Part shown: positions 1-6,878 of the stretch, one piece after another | Layout: each line of letters opens with the position of its first letter | Position numbering within the stretch: the stretch's first letter is position 1 | Source: Nocardioides sp. zg-1230 | GTDB lineage: Bacteria > Actinomycetota > Actinomycetes > Propionibacteriales > Nocardioidaceae | Direction: 5' to 3' | DNA length: 64,000 nucleotides | NCBI RefSeq assembly: GCF_013155335.1 | Contig: NZ_JABJQZ010000002.1 | Span: forward strand, 620,001-684,000 | The notes under the pieces: generated by a model | Seen by the model: only the letters and a program-made list of their open reading frames with translations | Told to the model about the DNA's origin: nothing | Databases searched by the model: none | Position numbers and translations under genes: made by a program

Positions 1-15
1 CGTGTCTCGGCTCAT
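1..15 (-). CDS. First five codons of a gene running off the window, probably sigma factor of the SigF/SigB group
   Basis: On the minus strand an ATG at 15-13 follows one base after the TGA of the anti-sigma gene and reads Met-Ser-Arg-Asp-Thr to the window edge. Only five codons are visible, so nothing in the protein itself identifies it. The call rests on context: UsfX/RsbW-type anti-sigma genes in actinobacteria are normally translationally coupled to the sigma factor they inhibit. A different downstream gene cannot be excluded. Confidence 0.35.
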
Positions 16-16
16 G

Positions 17-433
17 TCAGAGCTCGGCACCTGTCATTCCCGCAGCCACCGCCGACGTCACCGTGAAGCGGACGCGGAAGCGTCCACCCTCGGGTCCTGC
101 CGAGGCGTCCTGCGCCATCGTGTCGAGCACCTGCCAGGCGAAGCTCTCGGTGTCGAGCGGGGGGTCGTCGATCGCCTCGACCTGCAGCTCGACGGTCATC
201 GAGCCGGGACCGAACCAGAAGGTGGCGACGAGGTCGGTGCCGGGATCGGCCTCCGGGATGACGAGCGCGCTCGCCTCGCCGATGGCGATGCGCAGGTCCT
301 CGATGTCGTCGATGGTGAAGTCGAGCCGGGCGGCGAGCCCGGCCGCCGTGGTGCGGACGATCGTCGCGAAGGCTCCCTCGGCGGGGAGCCGGAGCTCGAC
401 GTCGGCGCGAGATGTCCCCGTGTTGTCTGCCAT
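17..433 (-). CDS. Anti-sigma factor, UsfX/RsbW-like HATPase family
   Basis: This 138-residue cytoplasmic protein resembles UsfX, the mycobacterial anti-SigF factor: an N-terminal strand (VELRLPAEG), an EDLRIAIGEA helix in the N-box position and a late SFAWQVLDTMA helix. Such proteins bind a stress sigma factor and release it when an anti-sigma antagonist docks. The classical N-box asparagine and the glycine-rich ATP lid are not recognisable, as in UsfX, so kinase activity is doubtful. I chose ATG 433. The upstream GTG at 472 lies inside a probable -10 element (TAGGGT, 478-473) and would leave no leader. The next gene starts one base after the stop, which implies coupling. The STAS protein at 51134 is a possible type of antagonist but is unlinked. 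Confidence 0.75.
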   Translation of the reverse strand: MADNTGTSRADVELRLPAEGAFATIVRTTAAGLAARLDFTIDDIEDLRIAIGEASALVIPEADPGTDLVATFWFGPGSMTVELQVEAIDDPPLDTESFAWQVLDTMAQDASAGPEGGRFRVRFTVTSAVAAGMTGAEL

Positions 434-470
434 CTGCGTCAGTGTCCCGTCCTCGAGGCCGATGCTGCGC

Positions 471-498
471 ACACCCTAGCCGTCACGATCACTGGAAC
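471..498 (-). promoter_or_regulatory. Possible SigF/SigB-type promoter of the anti-sigma gene
   Basis: Read on the minus strand, GGTTCC (498-493) is followed after about 17 bases by GGGTGT (476-471). This is close to the GTTT-N15-17-GGGTAT pattern of actinobacterial SigF promoters, and usfX-sigF operons are commonly autoregulated through such a site. The overlapping TAGGGT (478-473) would serve as an ordinary -10 instead. Either reading puts the transcription start near 466, upstream of ATG 433. Confidence 0.35.
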
Positions 499-1145
499 CA
501 CGGACACACCTGGTCGCGCGTGCGGAGCTCGTGGCGGTGGCGAGGCTCGTGGAGCAGCGCGGTTGGTCGGCGACCGACGCGTGCCACCGGCACCGGCGAC
601 GGCGTACGGACCGACCCGTCCACCGAGGCGTTCGGCTCGAGCTCGACGACGACGCCGTACACCCCGTTGCCCTCGTCCTCCAGCTCCACCGGGCCGAGCC
701 GGCGCAGCATCCCCAGCGACGCGGGGTTGTCCTGGAGCACCTCGGTGATGATGCGGTCCACGCCCACCGGACGGCTGCGTACCAGCACCTCGAGCAGCGC
801 GGTCGCGACGCCGCGACCCTGCCACTCGTCCTTGACGGTGACGGCGAGGTCGGCCGCGTCGGTGGCGTCGGCGTAGCGCACCATCCGGGCCAGGGCGACC
901 GGGTCGTAGACGTCGGGGCTCGTCTCCGCGCACAGCACGAGGGCGATGTGGTCGACGCCGTCGACGTCGTCGACGAGGTGCTCCAGCATGGTGTCGCTCA
1001 GGTGCCGGACCGGCGCGAGGAAACGGCGGCGCTGCGACTCGGGGGAGAGGGTCTCGAACTCCGCCACGAGCGTCGCCCGGTCGGTGCGCTCCAGTGGTAC
1101 GACGAAGGCGTCGGTGCCGTCGCGCAACGTCACCTGCTCGATCAT
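489..1145 (-). CDS. GNAT family N-acetyltransferase
   Basis: The 218-residue protein carries a GNAT acetyl-CoA site: the motif A pyrophosphate loop is DEWQGRGVATALL (around residues 107-119), preceded by the VKDE strand and followed by a conserved NPASLGMLRRLG helix. The substrate is not evident; similar single-domain GNATs acetylate small molecules or protein amino groups. The last 45 residues are arginine and proline rich and look like an unstructured tail. ATG 1145 sits behind a good AGGAGGG ribosome binding site. The gene stands alone between the anti-sigma operon and a divergent small gene. Confidence 0.8.
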   Translation of the reverse strand: MIEQVTLRDGTDAFVVPLERTDRATLVAEFETLSPESQRRRFLAPVRHLSDTMLEHLVDDVDGVDHIALVLCAETSPDVYDPVALARMVRYADATDAADLAVTVKDEWQGRGVATALLEVLVRSRPVGVDRIITEVLQDNPASLGMLRRLGPVELEDEGNGVYGVVVELEPNASVDGSVRTPSPVPVARVGRRPTALLHEPRHRHELRTRDQVCPWFQ

Positions 1146-1173
1146 CGGCCCTCCTGTCCGCCGGGCGGTGCCC

Positions 1174-1202
1174 AGCCAGCCGGAGCCTAGCCAGCCGGAG
1201 CC
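1174..1202. repeat. Tandem 15-bp repeat over the GNAT promoter
   Basis: AGCCAGCCGGAGCC occurs at 1174-1187 and exactly again at 1189-1202, a period of 15 bases. On the minus strand the junction forms TAGGCT (1189-1184), a plausible -10 for the GNAT gene starting at 1145. It may be a replication-slippage duplication or a paired regulator site. Confidence 0.5.
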
Positions 1203-1294
1203 CTCCTGGCGGTCCAGACCTCGCGTCGCGGGTCGTTGATGGGTCGCCCGGGGAGGAGCAGACTCGTCGGAGCGGGGGGAGGACGGTGATCTGG

Positions 1295-1474
1295 ATGAAC
1301 AACCTCAAGCGGTTCACGACCTGCAAGCTCTTCGACCACCGCTGGACGAAGATCTCCTACCCCGTCGGATCCGACGGCGAGCGGGCCGGGAAGTTCCTCC
1401 GCTGCCTGCGCTGCGGCAAGGAGGACCACAACGTGGGTGCTGTCGCGAAGGGGCCCAACGGCGCCATGGCGTGA
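1295..1474 (+). CDS. Small conserved CxxC (zinc-ribbon-like) protein, unknown function
   Basis: The 59-residue basic protein reads from ATG 1295, with GGAGGA at 1278-1283, 11 bases upstream; a GTG at 1286 is an in-frame alternative but sits too close to that site. Visible features are an early Cys-Lys-Leu-Phe, the HRWTKISYPVG segment and a C-terminal CLRCGKEDH knuckle. Together these could hold one metal ion with the first cysteine and the histidines. I recognise this as a type of short conserved actinobacterial protein but cannot assign a role. The strong hairpin at 1487-1518 directly follows, so it is probably a monocistronic gene. Confidence 0.6.
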   Translation: MNNLKRFTTCKLFDHRWTKISYPVGSDGERAGKFLRCLRCGKEDHNVGAVAKGPNGAMA

Positions 1475-1486
1475 CGGGGAAGCAGA

Positions 1487-1518
1487 ACGCCGCACCGACC
1501 CGGAGGTCGGTGCGGCGT
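1487..1518. terminator. Bidirectional terminator hairpin
   Basis: ACGCCGCACCGACC (1487-1500) pairs perfectly with GGTCGGTGCGGCGT (1505-1518) around a CGGA tetraloop. It lies between the stop of the rightward small gene (1474) and the stop of the leftward sodN (1544), so it can serve both. Neither flank has a clean T-run, which is common in GC-rich actinobacteria. Confidence 0.8.
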
Positions 1519-1543
1519 CGAGAGCGTCAGGCCTTCGTTTCGC

Positions 1544-1948
1544 TCAGGCCTTCTTCGTCTCCCAGAAGATCTCCGCGATCTCGTCGATCTTGGCGAGCAG
1601 CTCGTCGGCCTTGCCGGCGTCGAGCTCACCCTTGGTGCCGGAGGCACCGGCCAGCTTGGTGGCCTCGTTGACGAGGGTGTGCAGCTGGGGGTACTTCTCG
1701 AAGTGCGGGGGCTTGAAGTAGTCGGTCCACAGCACCCACAGGTGGTGCTTGACGAGCTCCGAGCGCTGCTCCTTGATGAGGATCGCGCGGGTCCGGAAGT
1801 CGGGGTCGTCGTTGTCGGCGACCTTGGCGATGATCGCCTTGATCGACTCGGCCTCGATGCGGGCCTGGGCAGGGTCGTAGACGCCGCAGGGAAGGTCGCA
1901 GTGGGCGGAGACCTCGACGGTGGGGGCGAGCAGCAGGTGGCGAAGCAT
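1544..1948 (-). CDS. sodN: Nickel-dependent superoxide dismutase
   Basis: SodN disproportionates superoxide in the cytoplasm as a nickel-containing hexamer. The 134-residue precursor begins with a 15-residue leader, MLRHLLLAPTVEVSA, followed by HCDLPCGVYDP. After cleavage this gives the N-terminal nickel hook: His1, Cys2 and Cys6 of the mature enzyme with the backbone amides. The rest (AQARIEAES, DYFKPPHFEKYP, LHTLVNEATKLAG) is typical of the family and full length. ATG 1948 has AGAGGA seven bases upstream; an in-frame start at 1990 would only extend the leader. The maturation protease gene is divergent, 50 bases away. The TAGTGT at 1992-1987 (minus strand) is a candidate -10. Confidence 0.95.
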   Translation of the reverse strand: MLRHLLLAPTVEVSAHCDLPCGVYDPAQARIEAESIKAIIAKVADNDDPDFRTRAILIKEQRSELVKHHLWVLWTDYFKPPHFEKYPQLHTLVNEATKLAGASGTKGELDAGKADELLAKIDEIAEIFWETKKA

Positions 1949-1998
1949 CGGATTCCTCTCGATCGGGAAGATGTGCATCTGCTGCGACACTACTCCGC

Positions 1999-2379
1999 GT
2001 GGAGAGGCGTCTGCAGCGGGGTCCCGCCCCTCGGGGTGGACGCTCCGGGCCCCCGTTCGGGACGGCTGTCGTGCGCGGTCGTTCGATGCTCCCGACGCTG
2101 CGCGACGGCGATCTTCTCCTCGTCCGGTACGGCGCCTCGCCCCGGCCCGGCGACCTGGTCGTCGCCCGGTTCGTCGACGGCACGGTCGCGGTCAAGCGTG
2201 CGGTCGAGGGACGTCGTACGCGCTCCGGCGCAGCCGGCTGGTGGCTGCTGAGCGACAACCCCGACGAGGGCGTCGACTCCCGCCACCGCGGGCCCGTGCC
2301 GGAGGTCGACGTGCTGGCCGTCGTACGCCTTCGAGTGTGGCCTTCCCCACGCGTGGGACGCAGGCTCGCAGGCCCCTGA
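1999..2379 (+). CDS. sodX: Nickel-type superoxide dismutase maturation protease (S26 signal-peptidase family)
   Basis: The short S26-type serine protease is expected to remove the SodN leader and expose the nickel-binding histidine. The catalytic serine lies in GRSMLPTLRDGD and the general-base lysine in VAVKRAV, with the spacing of S26 enzymes, followed by WWLLSDNP and DSRHRGPV. There is no obvious membrane anchor, which fits a cytoplasmic substrate. The GTG at 1999 is the longest start consistent with the sodN promoter region; a GTG at 2071, only two codons before the GRSM motif, would be short. Transcription is divergent from sodN. The malic enzyme gene begins 20 bases after the stop. Confidence 0.85.
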   Translation: MERRLQRGPAPRGGRSGPPFGTAVVRGRSMLPTLRDGDLLLVRYGASPRPGDLVVARFVDGTVAVKRAVEGRRTRSGAAGWWLLSDNPDEGVDSRHRGPVPEVDVLAVVRLRVWPSPRVGRRLAGP

Positions 2380-2399
2380 CCTGTGCCAGTATCCCGGGC

Positions 2400-3572
2400 A
2401 TGGCTTCGCACCCGCACGCCGGCGACCCCGTCTTCGACCTGCACGTCGGCGGCAAGATGGAGATCCGCTCGACGGCCGCGCTGACCGGCCCGGACGAGCT
2501 CTCCCTCGCCTACACGCCCGGCGTGGCGCGGGTGTGCGAGGCCATCGCCGCGGACCCGTCGATGACCCAGCACTACACGTGGGTGCCCAACACGGTCGCC
2601 GTCGTCACCGACGGGACGGCGGTCCTCGGCCTCGGCGACATCGGCCCGGCCGCCGCGATGCCGGTGATGGAGGGCAAGGCGGTGCTCTTCAAGCAGTTCG
2701 GCGGCGTCGACGCCGTGCCGATCTGCCTCGACACCACCGACGTCGACGAGATCATCGAGACCGTCGTCCGGCTCGCGCCGAGCTTCGGCGGGATCAACCT
2801 CGAGGACATCTCGGCCCCGCGCTGCTTCGAGATCGAGGCCCGGCTGAAGGAGCGCCTCGACATCCCGGTCTTCCACGACGACCAGCACGGCACGGCCGTC
2901 GTCGCGCTGGCAGCGCTGACCAATGCGCTGCGGTTGACCGGTCGCGACGCCGCGACCGTCCGCGTGGTGGTGCAGGGCGCCGGTGCCGCTGGCGTGGCCG
3001 TGGCGCGCATCCTGCTCGAGGCCGGGGTGCGCGACGTCGCGGTCCTCGACCGCAAGGGCGTGCTCAACTCCGAGCGCGCCGACCTCACGGAGGTCAAGGC
3101 CGCACTCGCCCGCGACACCGCCGACGTGTCCGGTCGGTCGGGGAGCCTGGCCGACGTGATGGCCGGTGCCGACGTCTACATCGGCGTCTCCGGCGGGCAG
3201 GTGCCCGAGGAGATCGTGGCCTCGATGGCCGCCGACGCGATCATCTTCGGCCTGGCGAACCCGACGCCCGAGGTGCACCCCGACCTGGCGAACAGGTACG
3301 CCCGGGTCGTCGCCACCGGGCGCTCGGACTACCCCAACCAGATCAACAACGTGCTCGCGTTCCCCGGCATCTTCCGCGGCGCCTTCGACGTCCACGCCAC
3401 CGCGATCACCGAGGGCATGAAGGTCGCCGCCGCGACCGCCCTCGCCGAGCTGGTCGGCGACGACCTCCGCGAGGACCTGGTCATCCCGTCGCCCTTCGAC
3501 CCGCGCGTCCCGGGCGCCGTACGCTCCGCGGTGGCCGACGCCGCCCGCCGCGACGGGGTCGCGCGCCGCTGA
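2400..3572 (+). CDS. NAD(P)-dependent malic enzyme
   Basis: The enzyme decarboxylates malate oxidatively to pyruvate, linking the TCA cycle to pyruvate and supplying reducing power. It is 390 residues long, the length of the short bacterial form. Visible landmarks are the malic N-domain start (TGPDELSLAYTPGVARVC), the substrate loop with GKAVLFKQFGGVDAVP, the metal-binding EDISAPRCFEIE and FHDDQHGTA segments, the dinucleotide fold VVVQGAGAAGVAVARIL and the late FGLANPTPEVHPD motif. ATG 2400 fits homologue N-termini; longer in-frame reading would run back through sodX. Cofactor preference cannot be read with confidence. Confidence 0.92.
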   Translation: MASHPHAGDPVFDLHVGGKMEIRSTAALTGPDELSLAYTPGVARVCEAIAADPSMTQHYTWVPNTVAVVTDGTAVLGLGDIGPAAAMPVMEGKAVLFKQFGGVDAVPICLDTTDVDEIIETVVRLAPSFGGINLEDISAPRCFEIEARLKERLDIPVFHDDQHGTAVVALAALTNALRLTGRDAATVRVVVQGAGAAGVAVARILLEAGVRDVAVLDRKGVLNSERADLTEVKAALARDTADVSGRSGSLADVMAGADVYIGVSGGQVPEEIVASMAADAIIFGLANPTPEVHPDLANRYARVVATGRSDYPNQINNVLAFPGIFRGAFDVHATAITEGMKVAAATALAELVGDDLREDLVIPSPFDPRVPGAVRSAVADAARRDGVARR

Positions 3573-3716
3573 CCCGACCCCGGGCCGGGCGGTCGCAGAG
3601 CGTCGAACAGGACGAAGTCCTGCCCGGGCCGGATCGGCACGCCCGAGCAGGCTGGCGCGCCCAGGTTCGCCCTGTTGGACGCGCCGCGCGATGTGCTGCT
3701 CTGGCAGCATCGGGGC

Positions 3717-4637
3717 ATGGACGTCGAGGTGTCGGGGGCGGAGCGGCTGCGGTTCGGGGACGGGACGCCCGTGCGGGCGGCCTCCGCGGTCGCGCCGTTC
3801 GGTGACGGACACCTCGTCGCCTCCGACGACACCGTCCACGCGGCGTGGTTCCGCCCGGAGGAGGGAGCCACCCGCGTACGACTCCTGCCGCCGGTGGACG
3901 GGCACGAGGTGTTCGACGAGGAGTCAGGCACCAAGCACCTCAAGCCCGACCTCGAGGCGGCGTGCCATGTGACGACGGGTGCGGGACCGGCGGTGCTGCT
4001 GATGGGGTCGGGCTCCTCGTCGCGGCGGATGCGGTGGTGCCTGCTGCACCTCGAGGAGGGTGGACCGCGCGTGGTCGTCGCCGACATGACCGAGGTGTAC
4101 GCAACCGTCGCCGCAGCGCTGGACGTCGCGCACGACGTGCTGAACCTCGAGGGTGCCTGCGTCGTCGGCGACACGCTGCGGTGGTTCCACCGCGGACTGC
4201 CCTCGGCGGGGCTGCCGTCCGGCAGCGTGGACCTCGATATCGGCGCAGCCCTCGCCGCGGCACGCCGCGAGGTGGCTGCGGCAGACCTGCAGGTGTCGCG
4301 GCCCGTGCACTACGACCTCGGGTCGGCGGACGGCGTCGGCCTGGCGATCACGGACGTCGTGCACCTCCCCGACGAGGGCCTGCTCGCCAGCGCCGCGGCC
4401 GAGGACAGCCCGAACGCACGCGACGACGGGCCGGTCACCGCGACGGCCCTGGCCCTGATCCGCGACGACCGGGTCACCGAGGTGGTGCGGCTCCCGGAGG
4501 TGCGAGGCAGCGTGCTGAAGGTCGAGGGACTCATGGTGCTCGAGGCGGGAGCATCGCACGCGACCCTGCGTGCCGTCACCGACGTCGACGACCCCGACGC
4601 CGCGTCGTGGGCGGCGACGCTCCACGTGCGCCTCTGA
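3717..4637 (+). CDS. Conserved protein of unknown function (DUF6910/DUF6929-like)
   Basis: The 306-residue soluble protein has no signal peptide or membrane segment. It has repeated short beta-strand blocks (APFGDGHLVASDDTVHAAW, GPAVLLMGSGSSSRRMRW, DTLRWFHRG, GVGLAITDVVHLPDEGLLASAAAED), which suggests a beta-propeller. The phrases GHEVFDEESGTKHLKPDLEAAC and LNLEGACVVGDTLRWF resemble, from memory, an actinobacterial family catalogued as DUF6910 or DUF6929. No catalytic residues can be assigned. ATG 3717 matches where similarity to that family would begin; a TTG at 3675 is an upstream alternative. It appears to be a single-gene unit. Confidence 0.65.
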   Translation: MDVEVSGAERLRFGDGTPVRAASAVAPFGDGHLVASDDTVHAAWFRPEEGATRVRLLPPVDGHEVFDEESGTKHLKPDLEAACHVTTGAGPAVLLMGSGSSSRRMRWCLLHLEEGGPRVVVADMTEVYATVAAALDVAHDVLNLEGACVVGDTLRWFHRGLPSAGLPSGSVDLDIGAALAAARREVAAADLQVSRPVHYDLGSADGVGLAITDVVHLPDEGLLASAAAEDSPNARDDGPVTATALALIRDDRVTEVVRLPEVRGSVLKVEGLMVLEAGASHATLRAVTDVDDPDAASWAATLHVRL

Positions 4638-4666
4638 ACCTGCGGACTCTTGATTCCCGACCGCCC

Positions 4667-4680
4667 GGGACGTGCGTCCC
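4667..4680. terminator. Short palindrome after the DUF6910-like gene, possible terminator stem
   Basis: GGGACGTGCGTCCC forms a GGGAC/GTCCC stem with a GTGC loop, 30 bases after a stop codon and 80 bases before the next gene. It could be a weak terminator. The half-sites also equal the core of a DosR/DevR-type box, but the outer bases do not match. Confidence 0.35.
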
Positions 4681-4760
4681 TGTCGCCGGGCCCCGCCGAC
4701 GCCGCACGGTGGTCGGGACGCCGACCATCGGGGTCGGCGCCATCCGGAAGGAGAGTGCTC

Positions 4761-5462
4761 ATGGGTGGAATGTTCAGCTCGAGCCGCTACTCGGCCGTCG
4801 CCTCGACGGTGGCTCTTGCTCTCGCGCTCGGAGGCGGGACGGCGTACGCCGCGCAGCTCATCACCAGCAAGGACATCAAGGACGGAGGCGTGAGACGCGC
4901 CGACCTCGCGAAGGGGGCCGTCGACTCCCGCACGGTCGCCGACGGCAGCCTCAAGTCCCGCGACTTCGGTGTCGGGCAGCTGCCCGGTGGCGCCCAGGGG
5001 CCCACCGGACCTCAGGGACCGGCCGGTCCGCAGGGCCCCGCCGGACCTCAGGGGCCGGCCGGCCCGGCCGGTGCGAGTGGCGACCTCGACCTGGTCTACG
5101 TCCGGACCGGGCCGCTGAACGCGGCGGTCGGGGTCACGACGCTCTATCTCTTCTGCCCCGACGGCCTGTCCCCGACCGGGGGCGGGCCGGCTGCGACGGG
5201 CTCTGGGACGACCTTGAGCATGCACAGCTCGTTCCCGTTCGACGACAACATGCTCGGGAGCGGTGCCGACAGCGACACGATCCCCGACAACGGGTGGGCA
5301 GTGCAGCTCAACAACGACGGTGAGTCTGGCGTGATCTTCGCCGGGTACGCCGTCTGCGGTTCCGCGACGACCGTCGACGAGGAGTACGTCATGGTGACCC
5401 CGGCGCGGACGACGACCGAGACGACCGCCGACGGCGTCCGCATCATCGCCCGCCCCGGCTAG
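4761..5462 (+). CDS. Secreted protein with a collagen-like Gly-Pro-Gln/Ala triple-helix repeat
   Basis: The 233-residue protein starts at ATG 4761 with AAGGAG seven bases upstream. It has an N-terminal signal peptide (hydrophobic VASTVALALALGGGTAYA, cleavage likely after AYA), then ITSKDIKDGGVRRADL and AVDSRTVADGSLKSRDF. These short repeats are seen in many actinobacterial secreted proteins with the KDI-(K/R)-x-GGVR pattern. About 26 residues of G-x-y triplets follow (GPTGPQGPAGPQGP and onward). The C-terminal 140 residues hold two cysteines (in LFCPDG and YAVCGS) that could form a disulfide and look like a small globular head. A surface or exopolymer role is plausible but unproven. The collagen stretch is much shorter than in classic bacterial collagens. 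Confidence 0.7.
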   Translation: MGGMFSSSRYSAVASTVALALALGGGTAYAAQLITSKDIKDGGVRRADLAKGAVDSRTVADGSLKSRDFGVGQLPGGAQGPTGPQGPAGPQGPAGPQGPAGPAGASGDLDLVYVRTGPLNAAVGVTTLYLFCPDGLSPTGGGPAATGSGTTLSMHSSFPFDDNMLGSGADSDTIPDNGWAVQLNNDGESGVIFAGYAVCGSATTVDEEYVMVTPARTTTETTADGVRIIARPG

Positions 5463-5587
5463 AACCCGATCGACGGCTGACCGCGCACGTGCGGCGGAAC
5501 TGACCCCTGGATCGCCGTGTCGGGGGCCACACGCGCCGCACGTGCGCCGACGGTCGGGCGGCCGACGCTAGAAGCCGATCGACGGCT
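5459..5587. repeat. Intergenic repeat unit: direct repeats flanking a perfect inverted repeat
   Basis: CTAGAACCCGATCGACGGCT (5459-5478) recurs as CTAGAAGCCGATCGACGGCT (5568-5587), 19 of 20 bases identical. Between the copies, GCGCACGTGCGGCG (5483-5496) is matched exactly by its reverse complement at 5534-5547. The right copy encodes the last residues and stop of the Eis-like protein; the left copy contains the stop of the collagen-like gene. The inverted repeat can act as a bidirectional terminator for these convergent genes. The direct repeats suggest a duplicated or mobile intergenic segment. Confidence 0.7.
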
Positions 5588-6809
5588 CCGGGGCCACCAG
5601 GGTGCGCATCGCGCGAGCGAGCTCGGCGTACGACCCCGAGCGGTGGTCCTGCACGAGCCCGGCCCGGAGCAGGCCGCCGATCGAGTGGCCGAGGTAGCCG
5701 GCACCGAGGACGGCGATGTCGAGGGCGAGCTCGGCGTCGGCGTCGGTGCGCGTGGCAGACCCGATGCCGGAGGAGGCCGTCAGCCGCCAGCGCCCGGCGT
5801 TCCAGGGCGCGTAGCGGTCCACCACCTCCACGACGACGTCGCAGTCGGCCTCGTAGGAGCGCAGCGGCCAGGCGGCCTCGAGGTCGACGAGGCGGACCCA
5901 CGTGCTGTCCCAGGTCTGGAGGCTGCCGGCGCTCCGCGGTCCGCCGATCCAGCCGAGGAGCGGGTCGTCGAGGCCGAGGTTCTCGAGCTTGGTCGTGCCC
6001 ATCAGGTCGAGGTCGACCACACGGCGGGCGAGGGCGAGCCGCGCGGCGGGGGAGCCGCAGAGGGTGCCGACGACCACGGTGCCCGACGGACGCGCGTTCT
6101 CCCACTTGTGCTCCCGGCGCAGGCCGGTGAAACCGATGTCCTGACCGTCGCGGCGGGCGAGGAGGATGCGGCGCCGCTCCTTGTCGCGCAGCTGCTCCGG
6201 CGCCTCGTGGGCCATGAGGGAGAAGAAGTCGGGCGAGCCGACGATCGTGCCGGGGAAGTCCGGTGCCGCGGCCAGCTGGCAGGCGCGCATCCGCTCGGTG
6301 ACGCCGGGGGCGGCCATGTCGAGCAGGTGGGTGGTGATCGCGGCGGCCTCGTCCTCGAGGTGCGGGGCGGTGAACGTGGTGCCGCGGCCGAGGGTGACCT
6401 GGTGCGTGAGGACCGCGTTGCCGTAGCCGAAGCGCCCGTAGATGGCGGCCTCGCTCGCATGGAGTGCGGAGAGGGCGGTCCCGGCGTCGCGGGTACGGGC
6501 GAGGTGGTCGGTCATCATCGCGGCGAGGACACCGCGGCGCCGCGCGTCGGGGTGTACGCCGACCCAGGTGAGGCCGGCGATCGCCACGAGTGCACCGCCG
6601 GGCAGCGACATCTCCATCGGGCGGACCCCGTAGATCCCGCTGTGCAGGTCGTCCGGACCGTCGGGCAGGTCGACGACGAACCGTTGGTCCTCGGGCAGCC
6701 CGAGCCGCAGGTGCTCGGCGTCGGCGTCGGTGACCTCGCCGAACCAGACGAGCTGGTCGGTGGCCAGGTAGGTGGCGGCGTCCTCCGAGGGACGTACGTC
6801 GATGCTCAC
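5568..6809 (-). CDS. Eis-like GNAT N-acetyltransferase
   Basis: The protein is 413 residues, close to the usual 400 of the Eis family. These are cytoplasmic hexamers with two GNAT modules and a C-terminal sterol-carrier-like domain that acetylate multiple amines of their substrates. The N-terminal GNAT shows the acetyl-CoA loop VGVHPDARRRGVLAAMM and the following ALHASEAAIYGRFGYG, both hallmarks of Eis proteins. The middle (RRREHKWENARPSG) and C-terminal AELALDIAVLGAGYLGHSIGGLLRAG segments match the later domains. The physiological substrate is unknown; some family members confer aminoglycoside resistance, and that cannot be inferred here. GTG 6809 is chosen because it just precedes the conserved IDVRPSEDA strand; no clear ribosome binding site is seen. 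Confidence 0.85.
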   Translation of the reverse strand: MSIDVRPSEDAATYLATDQLVWFGEVTDADAEHLRLGLPEDQRFVVDLPDGPDDLHSGIYGVRPMEMSLPGGALVAIAGLTWVGVHPDARRRGVLAAMMTDHLARTRDAGTALSALHASEAAIYGRFGYGNAVLTHQVTLGRGTTFTAPHLEDEAAAITTHLLDMAAPGVTERMRACQLAAAPDFPGTIVGSPDFFSLMAHEAPEQLRDKERRRILLARRDGQDIGFTGLRREHKWENARPSGTVVVGTLCGSPAARLALARRVVDLDLMGTTKLENLGLDDPLLGWIGGPRSAGSLQTWDSTWVRLVDLEAAWPLRSYEADCDVVVEVVDRYAPWNAGRWRLTASSGIGSATRTDADAELALDIAVLGAGYLGHSIGGLLRAGLVQDHRSGSYAELARAMRTLVAPEPSIGF

Positions 6810-6866
6810 CGGCCAACCCAACCGCTCGGCGTGACGACCCGCAACCGGATAACAGGAGTGACTCGC

Positions 6867-6872
6867 TAGGGT
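6867..6872 (+). promoter_or_regulatory. -10 element of a probable leaderless promoter (MDR reductase)
   Basis: TAGGGT ends six bases before ATG 6879, so transcription should start on or next to the A of the start codon. No Shine-Dalgarno sequence precedes the gene, which agrees with a leaderless transcript. The -35 is not evident. Confidence 0.5.
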
Positions 6873-6878
6873 CGGGAC

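Noticed and set aside
4667..4680. DosR/DevR-type box GGGACGTGCGTCCC
   Set aside because: Only the inner half-sites match, the flanks do not, and the position after a stop codon suits a terminator stem better.
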